Part shown: piece by piece, positions 36,801 through 44,092 of the stretch
How positions within the stretch are numbered: position 1 is the stretch's first letter
Layout: each line of letters opens with the position of its first letter
Origin: CAXXOK01 sp035353615
GTDB taxonomy: Bacteria > Bacillota > Clostridia > Christensenellales > Aristaeellaceae
Direction: 5' to 3'
Assembly: GCA_035353615.1 (NCBI GenBank)
Contig: DAOPZY010000010.1
Location: 17,119 to 81,118, forward strand
Length of the DNA stretch: 64,000 bases
Position numbers and translations under genes: made by a program
Notes under the pieces: generated by a model
The model's input: only the letters and a program-made list of their open reading frames with translations
What the model was told of the DNA's origin: nothing
Database searches by the model: none

Positions 36801-37283
36801 GTCCTTGGCAGATACGTCCGCAAGGGTGAACAGCCCGCGCTTGGCATAGGCGAACACCGTTTTGCAGTTCGCCTGCCCCTGCGTCAGGCTCAGGGGAATC
36901 GTGCCTTCGCACACAAAGCCGTCCGCAAAATCCTCCGCCACCGGGGTCAGCGTAACCTCGCCGCCGTCCGGAACGGTCAGGGTGTCCGTTTCCCCCGCCG
37001 CAAGCTGCTCCGCGGTCGGGTTTGCCGTAACGCGGCCGATCACCTGCCCGCCCACCGATACGTCAAACCGGCCGGACAGCGAAAGCGAAAGCCACGTATC
37101 CGCGTTGCTCGGCGTTACGCCCTTCAAATCCACCGTCAGGGTCGTGTTCTCCAAAGCGGTAGCCGCGCCTAAAAAACCGACGGCCAGCAACACCGCCAAA
37201 GCCAACGCCCAAAGCATGTTCCGATTTATGGAAAGCCTGCGCCCAGCGCGGCTCTGTTCCCGTTTCGTCGCGGTGAAGATCAT
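30810..37283 (-). CDS. Giant repetitive surface protein with SdrD_B/Cna_B-like domains
   Basis: A 2157-residue exported protein. Residues 1-45 hold a basic N-terminus and one hydrophobic segment (about 22-44), a signal peptide or anchor. A prealbumin-like Cna_B domain lies at about 155-235. From about 690 to 2085 come roughly 13 SdrD_B/carboxypeptidase-regulatory-like repeats, each with a pattern such as FLDSNYNGLYDEGEPPYAGV, then DGSYTFDSL and GDYRL; many carry DxNxNGxxDxxE calcium-binding-like loops. The protein ends in a short Pro/Thr tail (SPTPTP) with no LPxTG motif, no C-terminal membrane segment and no charged tail. It is probably an adhesin or stalk. Start ATG at 37283 with GGAGG 11 bases upstream. 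Confidence 0.88.
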   Translation of the reverse strand: MIFTATKREQSRAGRRLSINRNMLWALALAVLLAVGFLGAATALENTTLTVDLKGVTPSNADTWLSLSLSGRFDVSVGGQVIGRVTANPTAEQLAAGETDTLTVPDGGEVTLTPVAEDFADGFVCEGTIPLSLTQGQANCKTVFAYAKRGLFTLADVSAKDGAPLGAAEFVVMDAQGVMQWSFTTDENGTYTAASALPNGEYQLVQMRAPEGTMLLDQPTAFTVDTYFGTADSITALTVQNQPAPVENAVTGSLAVSAGNWTTADGASTATLQVDGLCAGENTAPLSNYTVTLNPAKLLGADGTELAADGALSVDTVTVTPAQGSCSVQPLDNHSQPTGEAIQCQTGDTVTLESAAGVVITYLNSDGGSLLPAGFTAGTVQAGMRYLPAVLSGAASAAATASVEVGVNYQYQYAGTDGISMVTADSAIEPQTLAFEFPDGRMELSATATAGTLADGTPVITLTADGQTWTGDALTLAAELPEGARALESAMPEGLRVLRTALTDWVVFDSTQWTSGAVQIPVAAGTVGALTVWALDPSTLPATADAPEGFALKAVAHEPKPLLDALLNVTNGQYARMDVTLPAPIATGKDPATLILLLSGSIGEQADQPSASVANLGVTLTGASGNTVYGALTDGNGSFAISGDAAETVGTLRAALPDNTMSLDTRETGVYTKENITLPQDGYAIAFVQKSGVSGRIETAEGKAVAGVSLSLTQNGQSLQTAQTDASGSFAFAALEAGDYSLRLTIPTDSGATLPAQDGVTAQADGSYVIDSLNLAYGENRALAITATLLCAARGIVTEGDSAVSGLTVTLSDAFGATQTAQTDASGAYAFEKLPAGTYQLALQLPANKAVVANGQAVQGVGNYTETLALGEGEARNEKLAIEATASITGQIEALGEGRDISAASVSAQLSAKTAQDGSFAFNGLIGGDYTVYAPLPEGKTLLETSEWKVSERGDMIWITVSVPAGENVALPAVEFVAMTGIEGVAYMDTNGDLGYADGEQLMSGVTVALQQKDGDSWADVTNQTTDAYGHYAFQNLKAGVYRVVSQGSDGVNVAAVGNQALPVGDGTLGVKASGDLTLANGDMLNGQSDIALSQPASVKVAAFFDSNEDGGRGVYERSVSGVQVEAVPAANAEGDASASAVTDQNGEATLTDLAPGSYVLRFTLPDGYLVTVNSGEWSTQSSCVGGGNGLVAVSDPLTLSAGETAEAGVGAIPVGSFSGTVWSDLNNNGVMDDGEPGVPNVKLTLTGAKTGASYELTTDDTGAYRFALLRNDTYNFTAEIPDTMLFARYTQTGGDSRSVFTAEGTSATRQFIVTDAQDVTNKNVGVVEKAALSGIAFLDSNYNGLYDEGEPPYAGVTLEVVKNSNDRSMGKVVTGEDGSYTFDSLRGGDYRLRAILPNDGSIFTVVPAEQDGGLANLFEAREGRRENTIPSVTVENGKTTQTCVGVAMGGTISGTVFLDAKYDGSRNDSDKKASGVKIQLVASDGTLAATATTNANGNYTLEGIMPGEYTVRVQRKENYAFTRYRPDEENGNHVKTLAKDGFGETEAITVAMGQQIEHINAGMLLSSTLTGVFFDDQNDNGLMDAGETGYTDVQVRLLSSDGELNLTESVGEDGTYFFDGVMPGEYTVTYILPDNATMAQVADGGNTVEAQGKENVVTGLKVESGKAYTAPLAGAVTLGSFEGYAYHDGNGNGVRDEGEEALSGVTVALAPAKAGRDPAKTTTDSEGNYSITGLRPDQYTLTLSLPQGYIFSANLTESSLTLDTAEEDSLACPWTALTNRAQNAIGAVKPATIRASVWLDENRDGQHSDDERLLSGLNYELYDQTTGSVVKSAASDEDGYVTFQNVRPATYTVRFAIPNQAQPADDANSTFEAQGAMMSHSDIVIAEGETFEDISGGLVSYTSIGGTVALDENGTRSPQAGVTVTLYQADSDQKLQTAQTDEKGEYRFDGLWPDSYRLEVGLPTGMIFVKPDDPNYQAGDSVVASTKDGLGVSDPFALEMAHHLLTQNVILIKPARVGDQVWLDTNKNGLRDADEPSVNGVTIQLMQNGEAVYTATSNEWGYYEMADVYPGTYTLQATAYPEFNITTAVTSLRIISSCLTQGDGNTATSDSFDVQSGSQNFDMDLGYVLRDGQAMPEAVTPGSVQNWTAASPTPTP

Positions 37284-37341
37284 CCAACGCTTCGCCTCCG
37301 ATATATGTTTTCCGTGATTTTTCCATAGAAAACCAAGCTTT

Positions 37342-37370
37342 ATAGTAAATCAACCGTTCCCCTTTGTCAA
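37342..37370 (-). promoter_or_regulatory. Promoter of the giant surface protein gene
   Basis: On the minus strand TTGACA (37365-37370) and TACTAT (37342-37347) are 17 bases apart, about 60 bases ahead of the start codon. Confidence 0.75.
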
Positions 37371-37447
37371 CCAAGGGCGGCAAGTTTAACGCCTGTTACG
37401 GTTTTCGTGAACAAACAATGAAAATGCGGCAAATAACCGCCGCGGCG

Positions 37448-37475
37448 TTGACGCGTTGCCCCGGCGTGTTATAAT
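37448..37475 (+). promoter_or_regulatory. Promoter of the degV-like gene
   Basis: TTGACG (37448-37453) and a perfect TATAAT (37470-37475) are 16 bases apart. Confidence 0.8.
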
Positions 37476-37529
37476 AGAAAGGAAGAGGGTATGTTGATAT
37501 TCCTCGAACCCTGTAAGGAGGACAACTGG

Positions 37530-38390
37530 ATGTCAAAGGAGAAAAAAACGGCGATCGTAACCGATTCTTCCTGCGATTTAAGCGACGAGCAGTTACAGGA
37601 GCATCATATCCATATGATTTCCCTGCGAATCATCTGTCAGAAGGCTGAATACCGCGACCGGGTGGAGCTTGGGCAGGATGAACTGTACGAGCTGATGAAA
37701 ACCGAATTGCCCAAAACCAGCCTGCCGCTGCCGGAAGACGTCAGCAATTTATACGATCAGCTATTGCAGGATGGCGTAACCGACGTGGTGCATGTGAGTA
37801 TTTCATCCGGGTTAAGCGGCACGTTCAACATGGTGCGCATGATTACGCAGGATTATGCCGATCAAATGAACATCCGCATTGTGGATTCCAAAACGCTTTC
37901 AACCGGCCTCGGGCTTTTGGTGCTGGGCGTGGCCGAATCGCTGGAAGCGGGGGATGATCCGGATACGGCGGTGCAAAAAGCGCTGACCATGCGCAAATCC
38001 CAGTTGGGCATGTTTGTGATCCGCACGCTGGAATACCTGCGCAAAGGCGGCCGCATCGGGCTGGTGGAGGGCGTCGTGGGCAGTCTGTTGCAGATTAAGC
38101 CCATCATCTACATCAACGACGACGGCGTGTACCAGACGCTTGCCAAGGCGCGCGGCTACAAGGGCGCGGTGGAAACGATGTTTCAGGAGGCCGTGCATCG
38201 CTTCGGCCACGCGAAAGTGAACCTGACCGTTGTGCATGGGCAAGCCTTGGAGGATGCGCAAGCCCTGATGGAAAAACTGAAACAGACGTTGAACGTCGCT
38301 TCCAGCTTCATCTGCCCCGTAAGCCCCGTGCTCGCCATCCATACCGGCCCGGGCCTGCTGGGCATTGTGGCCAACCGCATGGATGCCTGA
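37530..38390 (+). CDS. DegV family fatty acid-binding protein
   Basis: A 286-residue DegV family protein. Family marks are the N-terminal IVTDSSCDL, the PKTSLPLPEDV block and HVSISSGLSGTFNM, where serines bind the fatty acid carboxylate. In Firmicutes related FakB proteins present fatty acids to the kinase FakA, feeding phospholipid synthesis; whether this one does so is inference, as no fakA is nearby. The start is the ATG at 37530 behind AAGGAGG; the frame is open to 37491 but that part precedes the ribosome binding site. Confidence 0.92.
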   Translation: MSKEKKTAIVTDSSCDLSDEQLQEHHIHMISLRIICQKAEYRDRVELGQDELYELMKTELPKTSLPLPEDVSNLYDQLLQDGVTDVVHVSISSGLSGTFNMVRMITQDYADQMNIRIVDSKTLSTGLGLLVLGVAESLEAGDDPDTAVQKALTMRKSQLGMFVIRTLEYLRKGGRIGLVEGVVGSLLQIKPIIYINDDGVYQTLAKARGYKGAVETMFQEAVHRFGHAKVNLTVVHGQALEDAQALMEKLKQTLNVASSFICPVSPVLAIHTGPGLLGIVANRMDA

Positions 38391-38421
38391 GGCTTGTAAA
38401 GCTTGAACAACTGAAAACCAT

Positions 38422-38465
38422 AAACCGGGGAGGCGGCGCTTTGACGCGGCTTCCCCGGTTTGGTT
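38422..38465 (+). terminator. Intrinsic terminator after the degV-like gene
   Basis: AAACCGGGGA (38422-38431) pairs with TCCCCGGTTT (38452-38461), followed by GGTT; the T-run is short. Confidence 0.7.
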
Positions 38466-38803
38466 GATCCATATACCTGCGCACGGCGCGGCAAAGGGCC
38501 CTTCGGACGGTTCCACAGTGAAAGAAACTCAATGTAACCTTCTGGGCAAGCCTCACGGCCCTAAGGCGTTGGACATTGGCAAACCGGATCGCGCCCGTAT
38601 GGTTTCGCGGCATCGCGTCTTTGGCGCACGTTACGCTTGTGCTGGATGGGCCGTTCCATAAGCCTTCCGGCGGGCAATGGGCCTTTGTGCCAGCCCCCTA
38701 CAAGGGCTTACTCTTTGACCCCATTCCGCTGTGGCGGCGGTTTTGAGCCATGAAAACCCTGCGGATGGTTTTCGCTCCTATCCCTCTGCCGGGATAAGCG
38801 ATG
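38466..38803 (+). other. Intergenic region with decayed repeat traces
   Basis: No gene is supported. Bases 38690-38745 (CTACAAGGGCTTACTC, TTTGACCCCATTCCGCTG, TGGCGGCGG) resemble the end of the 188-bp repeat unit, much decayed. A hairpin GAAAACC/GGTTTTC near 38752-38773 could end the minus-strand MBL gene. Confidence 0.4.
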
Positions 38804-39688
38804 CTACGGCGTTGGATAATCGACCAGCGTGCCTGTCGCCTGACCGCCTTTGAGCGTGACCTCCACGCAGCAGGTGGCTTTCTGTGTTTCCAACACCTTC
38901 GCGCCAATGTTCCAAAGCCTGCCCATTACGGAAGGGTCCGGCGTGCTCGGCTTCTCCTGCGTGCTGGTGGAGATCACCGCGATTTGCGGCTTGGCCGTGT
39001 AAATGAACCCTTCTCCGCTTGCGTCGCCGTCCCCATGGTTACCAACCTTGAGCACATCCGTTTGCCGAATCAGGCCCGCGGCCAGCAGGGCGGTTTCCTC
39101 CGGCACTTCCATATCGCCGGCCAGCAGCATGGTGCCTTCGGAGGTGTCCAGCCACAGCACAAGGGAGTTGTTGTTTTCCTCGTTCGGGTCCCGGGTTAAA
39201 GGCCCGAGAACGGTAAAGCGCGCGGCGGCGTCTATTTCTATCTGATCGCCGCTGTTGAGCCACGTCAGGGGCAGGCCGTACTTTTCCGCCTGTTTGGCAA
39301 CCGGGTGCTGCGCTATGCTTTTTGCGTTGTGAAAGGTTGCCGCGTACAGGCGATCCACCACAATTCCGCTTTTCAGCAGGGCTTTCAACCCGCCGACATG
39401 GTCGCTGTCAATGTGGGTAATCAGTACGCCGTCCAGACGGTCCACCTCAAAATACCGGAGCGCCTGAAGCATCGCGTCGGCGCTTTCCTTGGTGCCCGTA
39501 TCGATTAAATACCGCTTTTCACCCAGGCAGAACAGAGCCGCGTCCGCCTTGCCAACGTTCAGGAACAGCGCTTTGACTTCCGTTTGCGCCGCCGCGCCCT
39601 CCGCCTGCGCCGGCATCGCGGCTGTGTGCGTAAGAAGGGCAAGCCCGACAAGCGCTGAAAGGATCGCGGCTTTCCATTGATTCTTCAT
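38804..39688 (-). CDS. Secreted metallo-beta-lactamase-fold hydrolase (ComEC C-terminal-like)
   Basis: A 294-residue exported protein: signal peptide (about 1-28, ending Ala-Gln-Ala) followed by one MBL-fold domain. The metal site motif THIDSDHVGG is present, as are the LIDTGTK loop, LLAGDME and the VGNHGDGDAS segment. The domain resembles the hydrolase part of ComEC/Rec2, for which nuclease activity has been proposed; the substrate here is unknown. The start is the ATG at 39688 behind GGAGGCGAGGG; the frame continues upstream to 39799 without support. Single gene, divergent from uppP. Confidence 0.85.
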   Translation of the reverse strand: MKNQWKAAILSALVGLALLTHTAAMPAQAEGAAAQTEVKALFLNVGKADAALFCLGEKRYLIDTGTKESADAMLQALRYFEVDRLDGVLITHIDSDHVGGLKALLKSGIVVDRLYAATFHNAKSIAQHPVAKQAEKYGLPLTWLNSGDQIEIDAAARFTVLGPLTRDPNEENNNSLVLWLDTSEGTMLLAGDMEVPEETALLAAGLIRQTDVLKVGNHGDGDASGEGFIYTAKPQIAVISTSTQEKPSTPDPSVMGRLWNIGAKVLETQKATCCVEVTLKGGQATGTLVDYPTP

Positions 39689-39820
39689 CCGGATTCCCTC
39701 GCCTCCAAACGGTTGCGCCCGCCGGGAAAAAGCGAGCGCGCCGAAGATATCCTTCGTGACAGCGGGATGGAAATAGTGTATACTCACACCGTTGCACAAT
39801 TTGGAAAGGAACGATGACTG

Positions 39821-40678
39821 ATGAGCATGATTCTGGCCGCGCTGCTCGGCCTCATTCAGGGTTTGACCGAATTTTTACCCGTATCCTCCAGCGGCCACCT
39901 CAACCTGCTGCAGGCGCTGTTTCAGGTAAATCTGAACAACCAGCTGCTGTTCAACATCCTGCTGCACGTAGGTTCGCTGACGGCTGTGCTGGTGGTATTC
40001 TGGAAGGATTGGCTGCAAATGATCCTGCACCCGATCCGCAACCGCACGCTGCTGTTGCTGGTGGTCGCTTCGCTGCCCGCGCTGGCTGCCAAAGTGATAT
40101 TCGGCGACCAGTTGGATTATCTGGAAACGCATAATCTGCTGCTGGGCGTCTGCTTCCTGTTGACCGGCCTTTTACTGATGCTGGCACAGTGGCTGGCGAC
40201 GGTAAACCAACGCAGGCAGTGCGAAACAAGCACGGTTGGCGTACGGCACGCGCTGGTGATGGGCTGCCTGCAGGCCGTCGGGATGCTGCCCGGCGTCAGC
40301 CGCAGCGGCTCTACCCTGTTTGGCGGCGTCGCTTCCCGGCTGGACCGGCAAACCGCCGCGAAGTTCAGCTTTATGATGAGCCTGCCCGCCATTCTTGCCA
40401 GCTTTTTAAGCGAAGGCTACCACGCGGTGAAGGGCGGCATGGTGTTTCAAAGCGCCGATCTGCCCGCGGTCGCCGTTGGCGTGATTGTCGCCGCGGCATC
40501 CGGTTATCTGGCCATCCGCTTTATGCTGCGGGTAATTACCAAAATTTCGCTCAACTGGTTCGCCCTGTACGTTATCCTGCTGGGCATCGCGGTCATTGTG
40601 CTGCAAAGCGTAGGGGTGATGGCCGACGCGCCGGACGCGCTGGCCGCCGCCGCCCGGAACCTTACGGCGCTTTTCTGA
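39821..40678 (+). CDS. uppP: Undecaprenyl-diphosphatase
   Basis: A 285-residue polytopic enzyme of the UppP/BacA family that dephosphorylates undecaprenyl diphosphate so the lipid carrier can be reused in wall and glycan synthesis. The two active-site motifs are present: LIQGLTEFLPVSSSGHL near the N-terminus (the Glu-rich motif) and LPGVSRSGST near residue 160. About eight membrane segments are seen. AAAGGA lies upstream; an ATG in another frame at 39814 is not used. Overproduction of this family gives bacitracin resistance in other species. Confidence 0.95.
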   Translation: MSMILAALLGLIQGLTEFLPVSSSGHLNLLQALFQVNLNNQLLFNILLHVGSLTAVLVVFWKDWLQMILHPIRNRTLLLLVVASLPALAAKVIFGDQLDYLETHNLLLGVCFLLTGLLLMLAQWLATVNQRRQCETSTVGVRHALVMGCLQAVGMLPGVSRSGSTLFGGVASRLDRQTAAKFSFMMSLPAILASFLSEGYHAVKGGMVFQSADLPAVAVGVIVAAASGYLAIRFMLRVITKISLNWFALYVILLGIAVIVLQSVGVMADAPDALAAAARNLTALF

Positions 40679-40768
40679 TCGGAGCCGCACCCCTTTATAC
40701 GCCCCGGCGAGGCCGCGCGCGGCAACACCGTGTGCGCCCCTTGGCCGGTGAATGCCGGAATACAGCGC

Positions 40769-40806
40769 GAGGCCGCCGTCCGTATGGGCTGCGGCCTCCT
40801 GTTTTC
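40769..40806 (+). terminator. Probable terminator of uppP
   Basis: GAGGCCGC (40769-40776) pairs with GCGGCCTC (40791-40798), then CTGTTTT. The remaining bases to 41012 hold no gene that I can support. Confidence 0.55.
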
Positions 40807-41012
40807 CCATAAACCGGAAACGCATGCGCGCGCCGCAAGCCCAATCCAGCCCCGTCTACGCGCGATGGCAGCTCGAAACCCAGCGCGCCGCATCCGCCAC
40901 CGCGATGGGATCCGTCAGAGCGCACGCTCATCAGCGCAAGCCTGGTTAACCGGCCCAAAGCGGGCCTGTTAAGTCGGTACCATATTGCCAACGCCCTGGC
41001 GCGCGTTTTGAC

Positions 41013-41636
41013 TTACCGAATAAAATCCGTCCGGTGGTGCTCTGTTTCCGCCGCAGGGTAAACAATCCCCGCCTGCTTGCCCTGCTCAATGCAACGGAGC
41101 ATCCATGCCATATTGCGCCCCAGCGTGCGAAGCACTTCCATGCCTTCCTCGTCCTTTTCGGCCTGCCCGGCGTTGGAGCCGTGCGCCATGGGCCAATAGC
41201 AGGAGGTTACGATGGGCATGCCGTTGATAGCGGGGTATTTGTAGAGCGCGTCAAGGCTTGCGGTTGTGCCCGCGCGGCGCGCGACCGTTACGCAGGCGGC
41301 CGGTTTGCCTTCAAACACGGCGCCGTTGCCGGCGGAGAACATCCGGTCCAGAAAAGCAATCAGCGTACCGTTGGGGGATGCGAAATACACCGGGGACGCG
41401 ATCACCAGCGCGTCCGCCGATTCCAGCTTTTCCAGCGCGCGGTTAACATCATCGTCAAACGCGCGGCAGCGTCCGTCACACCGACCGCACGCAATACAGC
41501 CGCGGATCGGCTTATGGCCGATGGTCATGATTTCCGTTTCCACGCCGTTTTCCAACAGCGCGCTTGCCATTTCATCCAGCGCCCGGCGCGTGGTTCCGTG
41601 CTCATGCGGGCTTCCGTTCAGCATCAGTGCTTTCAT
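41013..41636 (-). CDS. Flavodoxin-fold NAD(P)H-dependent FMN reductase
   Basis: A 207-residue protein of the NADPH-dependent FMN reductase/iron-sulfur flavoprotein family. The FMN phosphate loop LNGSPHEHGTTRRAL follows the first strand. A compact four-cysteine segment, CIACGRCDGRC (about residues 47-57), is as in iron-sulfur flavoproteins and suggests a cluster. The SPVYFASPNGTL flavin loop is also present. It probably transfers electrons to small acceptors; the acceptor is unknown. GGAGGGACC precedes the ATG. Single gene on the minus strand. Confidence 0.87.
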   Translation of the reverse strand: MKALMLNGSPHEHGTTRRALDEMASALLENGVETEIMTIGHKPIRGCIACGRCDGRCRAFDDDVNRALEKLESADALVIASPVYFASPNGTLIAFLDRMFSAGNGAVFEGKPAACVTVARRAGTTASLDALYKYPAINGMPIVTSCYWPMAHGSNAGQAEKDEEGMEVLRTLGRNMAWMLRCIEQGKQAGIVYPAAETEHHRTDFIR

Positions 41637-41719
41637 CTGGGGGGTCCCTCCTCCAAAATGGGGTTGCCGGCGCGGCGGGCGGTTGGTTCCGGTTGCCCCA
41701 TCCGCTCCATCGCATGGCT

Positions 41720-41965
41720 TCAGCCGTTAAAACCGGATGCGTTCGGGTCCTGCGTGGGGGTGGGGGTAGGCTCCTGCGCAACCGGCAGCTGCGAATCGGC
41801 CGCCTGCGACTGGGTGACCGTTTGCTGCGACGCGTCGCCCTGTTGCGTTGTCAGCGCCTGATCGGTGCTTTGGAAACTGTTGCTGCTGTTGACGGCGGTG
41901 CAGCCTGCCAGGGTAAGCAAGAGCATCAGGCACAGCGCGACCAGCGCGATTATTTTACGATTCAT
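41720..41965 (-). CDS. Small lipoprotein, function unknown
   Basis: An 81-residue protein with a lipoprotein signal peptide: basic N-terminus, Leu-rich core and lipobox LAGC with C22 as lipidation site. The mature part is about 60 residues rich in Gln, Ser, Thr and Pro, probably unstructured, with a PTPTP stretch similar to the end of the giant surface protein. No domain is visible. The gene is below the size often annotated, but signal, lipobox and a TATAAT on the minus strand (42007-42012) support it. Confidence 0.75.
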   Translation of the reverse strand: MNRKIIALVALCLMLLLTLAGCTAVNSSNSFQSTDQALTTQQGDASQQTVTQSQAADSQLPVAQEPTPTPTQDPNASGFNG

Positions 41966-42494
41966 ACACGATACCGCCTTCCTGTTGCGCCATACGCAAC
42001 ATGGATATTATAGCACATTCTCCGGGTTTTGGCTTTACGCCGCTCCTGTGGCATGCGGCTGATGAAACATTTCGTAGCCGGTTTTCATGTTGAACGGAAA
42101 TCCCTTGCCGGACAGATCGCCGGCGAAGCGATTGACATCCTGATTCCGCGAAGTTTTGCCCTTGGAAGCGTTCATGACGGTTACGGACAGTCGCCTGCGG
42201 TCGAGGCCTCCCGGCACGTGATCACTTTGCCCCAGAACCCCGCGGGAGCGTTTCCCTTGCCTGTGCGTAACGCCGCGGGGCCTTTCGCCGCGCCGGATGG
42301 TGGGGCCGCGTTTTGCCGCGCAGTTGTTTCATCCTTTACATAACGTTTGGGAAACGCGGTTGCTTCCCGTTTGGCATTGTTCCGCTCCGTTTTGCCCTGA
42401 ACGACGCGGCCTCCGGTTCAAAACGGATTTCCCCGCGCGGCGCGGTGTACGCGCTTATAAGGCAAAAGCTCCTGTAACAACGGTTTGCTTGTGG
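41966..42494 (+). other. Long intergenic region
   Basis: Apart from a minus-strand TATAAT for the lipoprotein gene (42007-42012), I see no gene, repeat or RNA structure that I can support in these 530 bases. Confidence 0.35.
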
Positions 42495-42523
42495 TTGCAA
42501 CGGCGGGCGAATCATAGTACAAT
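42495..42523 (+). promoter_or_regulatory. Promoter of the GNAT-peptidase-esterase operon
   Basis: TTGCAA (42495-42500) and TACAAT (42518-42523) are 17 bases apart. Confidence 0.7.
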
Positions 42524-42542
42524 AAATCGGTATCCTTATCGC

Positions 42543-42576
42543 TTACCCATGGGTAACAGTGCCATTTTACACTGTT
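42543..42576 (+). promoter_or_regulatory. Candidate operator: two overlapping inverted repeats
   Basis: A perfect 14-base palindrome TTACCCATGGGTAA (42543-42556) starts 20 bases after the -10 box. It overlaps a second dyad, AACAGTG (42555-42561) and CACTGTT (42570-42576). Placement just downstream of the promoter fits repressor binding. No cognate regulator is identified. Confidence 0.45.
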
Positions 42577-42598
42577 CTCGGAAAGGACGAGCGCCCTT

Positions 42599-43402
42599 AT
42601 GCAGGTTTTCCACCCAGCGCAAACGAATAACGGCCTTCCCCCGGAAAATGTTTTTTGGGTTGCGGACAGCGCAAACGTGACCGTCGCGGAAGGCTATCTG
42701 GTGCAAACGTATCATCCCTACCTTTTTCCCGAGCGGCCCATCAACATGTACCTGAGTGTGTTTTCCAAAGGCCCGGGGCTGGATATGCTACTTGGCGCTC
42801 TTTTGGCGCGCGCGGTGCAGATGCGCCAGCAAACGCCCAACCTGAAAGCGCGTGTTTTTGCGCAGGTTGGCATGCAGGACGCGGCCATGCTGTCCTTTTA
42901 TCAGGAGAGCGGCTTTCTGGCGGACGACGCGCTGGATGTGGTTCGGCTTGCCATGCCAAACGCGAAGCCGAGCGCCCCGATGGGGTATGAAATGGGGCAG
43001 GTGCCCCTGCAGCAGCCCCTCGAACAGACCGCCTTTTTGATGCGCATGAACACCTACCGCCTGGATGTGCTTCAGCAGCCCATGCTCCAACGCTATATGA
43101 GCATGCCGCACTTTACGGCGCTCTACATTTCCCGCGGGCCTGAGATTGTCGGAGAAGCCGCCTTTACCGGCGCGGGGGATACGGCGCAGCTGATCGGCCT
43201 GTATGTGATGCGCAATTACCGCAGGCTGGGGCTTGGGAAAACCCTGATCGCCGCAGGCATGAATATGCTCAAGGAGCGCGGCGTGGTCAATTTTGAAGCC
43301 GACGTAATCCGCCGCAACATACCCCAATGCCGCCTCGCCCAAAGCTGCAAGGCCACCTTTGTACGCACGGCCTGCCTGTATCCCGGCATCAATTACGATT
43401 AA
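42599..43402 (+). CDS. GNAT family N-acetyltransferase
   Basis: A 267-residue protein with a GNAT domain in its C-terminal half; the acetyl-CoA loop is seen in LYVMRNYRRLGLGKTLI (about residues 200-217), followed by the helix and the VNFEADV strand. The N-terminal half, with SVFSKGPGLDMLL and a QESGFLADDALDV segment, looks like a second, divergent GNAT unit, so the protein may be a tandem GNAT. The substrate is unknown. The ribosome binding site (AAAGGA, 13 bases upstream) is weak. First of three closely packed genes. Confidence 0.78.
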   Translation: MQVFHPAQTNNGLPPENVFWVADSANVTVAEGYLVQTYHPYLFPERPINMYLSVFSKGPGLDMLLGALLARAVQMRQQTPNLKARVFAQVGMQDAAMLSFYQESGFLADDALDVVRLAMPNAKPSAPMGYEMGQVPLQQPLEQTAFLMRMNTYRLDVLQQPMLQRYMSMPHFTALYISRGPEIVGEAAFTGAGDTAQLIGLYVMRNYRRLGLGKTLIAAGMNMLKERGVVNFEADVIRRNIPQCRLAQSCKATFVRTACLYPGINYD

Positions 43403-43414
43403 TCGGAGGCGACC

Positions 43415-44080
43415 ATGCGTTACGATCTGTTGCGCACAAACCGCAAAACGCTGGCGCTCACCGTGGACCGGAACGGTCGGCTGACGGCAAGGGCGCCGCT
43501 GCATATGCCGCTTGCGCAAATTGAAAGCTTCATTACCCAGAAAAAGAGCTGGATTGAAAACACACAGGCCCGAATGGCGAGCCTGCCAAAACCCGAACAA
43601 CCGCTTGAAATGCGTGAGGGCGCGATGCTCCCTTGCCTTGGGGAAACGCTTACGCTTCATTATGCGCCAGTCGCGCGGGTCGCGCGCTTGGGCGATCGTC
43701 TGCTGGTGCCTGAGGATGAAACGGGACTGACGCCCGTGCTTCGGTGGCTGGATACGCAGGCAAGGGCGGAGTTTGAGGCGCAGATTCGCCGCCTGTCCGC
43801 AAGCCTTGGGCTGCACCCCAAAACCCTCCGCCTGTCCCGCGCGCATGGGCGCTGGGGTAGCATGAGCACGCGCGGCACTCTGAGCCTCAACCATGCGCTA
43901 ATCCTTTGCCCGCCCGATGTGCTGGAATATGTGATTATCCACGAACTGTGCCACATCGCGCATCCCAACCATTCGCCCGCTTTCTGGGCTAAAGTGGAGC
44001 ATTGCCTGCCGGATTATCGAACAAAGCGGGACTGGCTCCGCGAACATCAGTCGCTGATTCGCTTCCTGCCCGATCTGTAA
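43415..44080 (+). CDS. YgjP-like (DUF45) zinc metallopeptidase
   Basis: A 221-residue protein of the YgjP/M48-related family. The HELCH zinc motif is at about residue 175, with a downstream HPNHSPAFW His/Glu region, and the family block RWGSMSTRGTLSLNHAL precedes it. Such proteins often lie near restriction or housekeeping genes and are predicted cytoplasmic metallopeptidases with unknown substrates. GGAGG is 5 bases before the ATG. It is translated 12 bases after the GNAT gene. Confidence 0.88.
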   Translation: MRYDLLRTNRKTLALTVDRNGRLTARAPLHMPLAQIESFITQKKSWIENTQARMASLPKPEQPLEMREGAMLPCLGETLTLHYAPVARVARLGDRLLVPEDETGLTPVLRWLDTQARAEFEAQIRRLSASLGLHPKTLRLSRAHGRWGSMSTRGTLSLNHALILCPPDVLEYVIIHELCHIAHPNHSPAFWAKVEHCLPDYRTKRDWLREHQSLIRFLPDL

Positions 44081-44092
44081 AGGAGAAACGCC

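Noticed and set aside
36862..37317. LPxTG or other sortase link for the giant surface protein through neighbouring genes
   Set aside because: No sortase gene is in the window and no sorting motif is present at the C-terminus.
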